Assembly: GCA_021845705.1 (NCBI GenBank)
Contig: JAJZVJ010000095.1
Coordinates: 1 to 7,853, forward strand
Reading direction: 5' to 3'
DNA length: 7,853 bases
From: a bacterium
GTDB taxonomy: Bacteria; Elusimicrobiota; Elusimicrobia; Elusimicrobiales; UBA9959
The notes below the pieces were generated by a model. That model saw only the letters and a list, made by a program, of their open reading frames with translations, had not been told where the DNA came from and did no database searches. The position numbers and the translations under genes are program-made. How positions within the stretch are numbered: the stretch's first letter is position 1; each line of letters opens with the position of its first letter. This document shows positions 6,909 to 7,853 of the stretch, one piece after another.

Positions 6909-7013
6909 CCGGCAGGAAAGTGGCCTTCGGCCACGCGCCCTTCGCGCTGCGCAAGCTCAGGGCTCCGGCAGGGTTTTGCTAACCCGGCCCCGCGCGTCAA
7001 CCGGCAGGGTTGA
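6909..7013. repeat. Cluster of direct repeats and small hairpins
   Basis: CCGGCAGG occurs three times (6909-6916, 6965-6972, 7001-7008); the last two extend to CCGGCAGGGTT and start 36 bases apart. Three small stem-loops sit in the same stretch. GTGGCC/GGCCAC spans 6920-6934 with a 3-base loop. GGGTT/AACCC spans 6971-6985 with a 5-base loop. TCAACC/GGTTGA spans 6997-7013 with a GGCAG loop. The repeats fall in or beside the stems. This could be a dispersed intergenic repeat, a structured leader or RNA, or a multi-site operator; nothing in the window decides which. Confidence 0.5.
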
Positions 7014-7038
7014 TAAGAACACAGTTTAGCGCCATAGT
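7010..7038 (+). promoter_or_regulatory. Possible promoter for the sigma factor gene
   Basis: TTGATA at 7010-7015 matches the housekeeping -35 consensus in five of six bases. It is followed, after exactly 17 bases, by CATAGT at 7033-7038, which matches the -10 box in four of six. Transcription would then begin near 7045, only about six bases before the ATG, which is unusually short. The -35 box overlaps the last small hairpin (6997-7013). ECF factors often drive their own gene, so a different promoter class using the GAAC at 7017-7020 is an alternative. Confidence 0.3.
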
Positions 7039-7050
7039 GACAGAGATATA

Positions 7051-7629
7051 ATGTCCGAAGAGATCTCAGATCCGGAACTTATCGCCGCCTTCAAGGCCGG
7101 GGATGCCGAAGCCCTGGGGCTTCTCATGGAGCGGCACAAAGGCGCCGTTTACGGTTACCTGCTGCGCCTTACCGGGCGCGCGGACGCGGCCGACGACGTT
7201 TTTCAGGAAGTTTTCCTCAAGCTGGTTAAAAACCCCTCCGCCTACAGTGAAAGGCAGAAATTCAAGGCCTGGCTTTTTACCGTGGCCCGCAACGCGGCCA
7301 TGGACTATTTCAGGAAAGAAGGTTCGCGCGGAGAAGTGTCCCTTGAGGGCGACGGCGAGCGGACCGGCCCCGCGGATTTCGCGGCTTCGCCCGAGCCCGG
7401 GCCGGAACAGGCCGCCGACAACAAGGCCCTGGCCGAAAAACTGGACGCCGCGCTGGGGCGGCTTTCAAAGGAGCAGCGCGAAGTGTTCTTCCTGCGCCAT
7501 TATTCCGAAATGTCCTTTAAGGAGATAGCGGAGCTGCTTTCGCTCCCTATAGGCACGGTACTGGCGCGCATGAGCCGCGCGGCCGCCCTGCTGCGCAGGG
7601 AACTGGAAAAAGACCTGGCCGGCCGATAA
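7051..7629 (+). CDS. ECF-family RNA polymerase sigma factor (sigma-70 family)
   Basis: This 192-residue protein has only the two core domains typical of ECF sigma factors. Region 2 spans about 22-90, with DDVFQEVFLKL at 49-59 (polymerase contact and -10 recognition) and FKAWLFTVARNAAMDYFRK at 71-89. An acidic, proline- and glycine-rich linker spans about 95-125. Region 4 spans about 130-186 and ends in the helix-turn-helix FKEIAELLSLPIGTVLARM, which reads the -35 element. There is no long C-terminal extension. The ATG at 7051 has only a weak AGAG upstream (7042-7045), and no better start is visible. The gene is followed 78 bases later by a zinc-finger anti-sigma gene, so its activity is probably controlled by release from that protein. 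It is divergent from the SpoIID-domain gene, which may be a target. The ECF subgroup cannot be assigned by eye. Confidence 0.93.
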   Translation: MSEEISDPELIAAFKAGDAEALGLLMERHKGAVYGYLLRLTGRADAADDVFQEVFLKLVKNPSAYSERQKFKAWLFTVARNAAMDYFRKEGSRGEVSLEGDGERTGPADFAASPEPGPEQAADNKALAEKLDAALGRLSKEQREVFFLRHYSEMSFKEIAELLSLPIGTVLARMSRAAALLRRELEKDLAGR

Positions 7630-7707
7630 GCATAGCTCTTTAGCCGGCACTGGAATAGCTTCGCAATAAAACCGGGGGCCTGTTCGTTATATTAGCGGGA
7701 GCGTTTT

Positions 7708-7853
7708 ATGAACTGCGGTTACGGAGAAAAACTCATTCTTTACTTCTACGGCGAAGCCGCGGAGGAACTACGGGCCGGCGTTGAAAAACACCTGGCCGGG
7801 TGCGCGGTTTGCCGCGGGGAGCTGGCCGCGCTTAATATCCGTTTCTTTTTAAC
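7708..7853 (+). CDS. Zinc-finger anti-sigma factor, N-terminal part, cut by the window edge
   Basis: The reading frame from ATG at 7708 stays open to the right edge, giving 48 codons (MNCGYGEKLILYFYGEAA and onward). H28, C32 and C35 form the HxxxCxxC signature of zinc-binding anti-sigma domains. C3, 25 residues earlier, supplies the fourth ligand in the usual arrangement. Such proteins hold an ECF sigma factor inactive until a signal, often redox or envelope stress, releases it. GGGAG at 7697-7701 is a good ribosome binding site, 6 bases before the ATG. The gene follows the sigma factor in the same direction, the usual operon order. Whether a transmembrane segment and a periplasmic sensor follow is beyond the window. 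Confidence 0.85.
   Translation, partial: MNCGYGEKLILYFYGEAAEELRAGVEKHLAGCAVCRGELAALNIRFFL

Larger units (their letters stand above)
6804..7050. other. Divergent intergenic region between the SpoIID gene and the sigma factor gene
   Basis: No convincing gene lies in these 247 bases. The left part (6804-6845) is AT-rich and should hold the SpoIID-gene promoter. The middle (6890-7013) is GC-rich and packed with small hairpins and direct repeats. The right part (7010-7050) should hold the sigma factor promoter. If the SpoIID protein really starts at 6893, the first 90 bases would be coding. Confidence 0.6.

Noticed and set aside
6716..7000. Minus-strand open frame of 94 codons, including a lipobox-like MISCAVFILFYYVSSC segment
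   Set aside because: It overlaps the SpoIID signal region in another frame and ends at 6716 in the TPR coding part. The upstream residues come from the repeat-rich block. I keep it only as a caution about the SpoIID start.
1..7853. CRISPR arrays, insertion sequences, tRNA or rRNA genes
   Set aside because: No regularly spaced repeats of CRISPR size, transposase-like frames, terminal inverted repeats, or tRNA/rRNA-like stretches were seen. The 36-base-spaced CCGGCAGGGTT pair is only two full copies and is not an array.

Overview
The window is GC-rich, gene-dense bacterial chromosome. It carries five complete genes, plus one gene cut by each edge. Isoleucine is often encoded by ATA despite the high GC. 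The gene mix is ferredoxin-dependent 2-oxoacid metabolism, an acyl-CoA dehydrogenase, a TPR-SpoIID cell-wall enzyme and an ECF sigma/anti-sigma pair. This suggests an anaerobic or facultative Gram-negative-type bacterium, possibly an uncultured lineage such as Elusimicrobiota. That placement is a guess from gene style, not from a marker gene. I see no mobile element, CRISPR array, tRNA or rRNA.

Layout. Bases 1-451 (minus) hold the N-terminal 150 codons of succinyl-CoA synthetase beta (sucC). An AT-rich divergent promoter region (452-600) separates it from korA (601-2460) and korB (2465-3478), the two subunits of a 2-oxoacid:ferredoxin oxidoreductase. A very strong 13-bp-stem hairpin (3498-3527) follows korB. 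An acyl-CoA dehydrogenase gene begins only 27 bases later (3555-4715). It converges, with an 18-base gap, on a minus-strand gene for a secreted protein joining TPR repeats to a SpoIID/LytB lytic transglycosylase domain (4734-about 6803). A divergent intergenic region of about 250 bases, rich in small inverted and direct repeats, then leads to an ECF sigma factor (7051-7629) and the start of its zinc-finger anti-sigma factor (7708 to the edge).

How the genes work together. KorAB and SucC catalyse consecutive steps: 2-oxoglutarate to succinyl-CoA with reduced ferredoxin, then succinyl-CoA to succinate with ATP. Their head-to-head arrangement suggests co-regulation. The acyl-CoA dehydrogenase may be transcribed by read-through past the hairpin. 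The sigma/anti-sigma pair is divergent from the cell-wall enzyme, so envelope control is an attractive but unproven link.

Most of the window is ordinary metabolism. The less explained parts are the repeat-rich intergenic region at 6890-7015, the hairpin before the dehydrogenase, a 12-base palindrome present three times within 457 bases, and the unclear start of the SpoIID gene.
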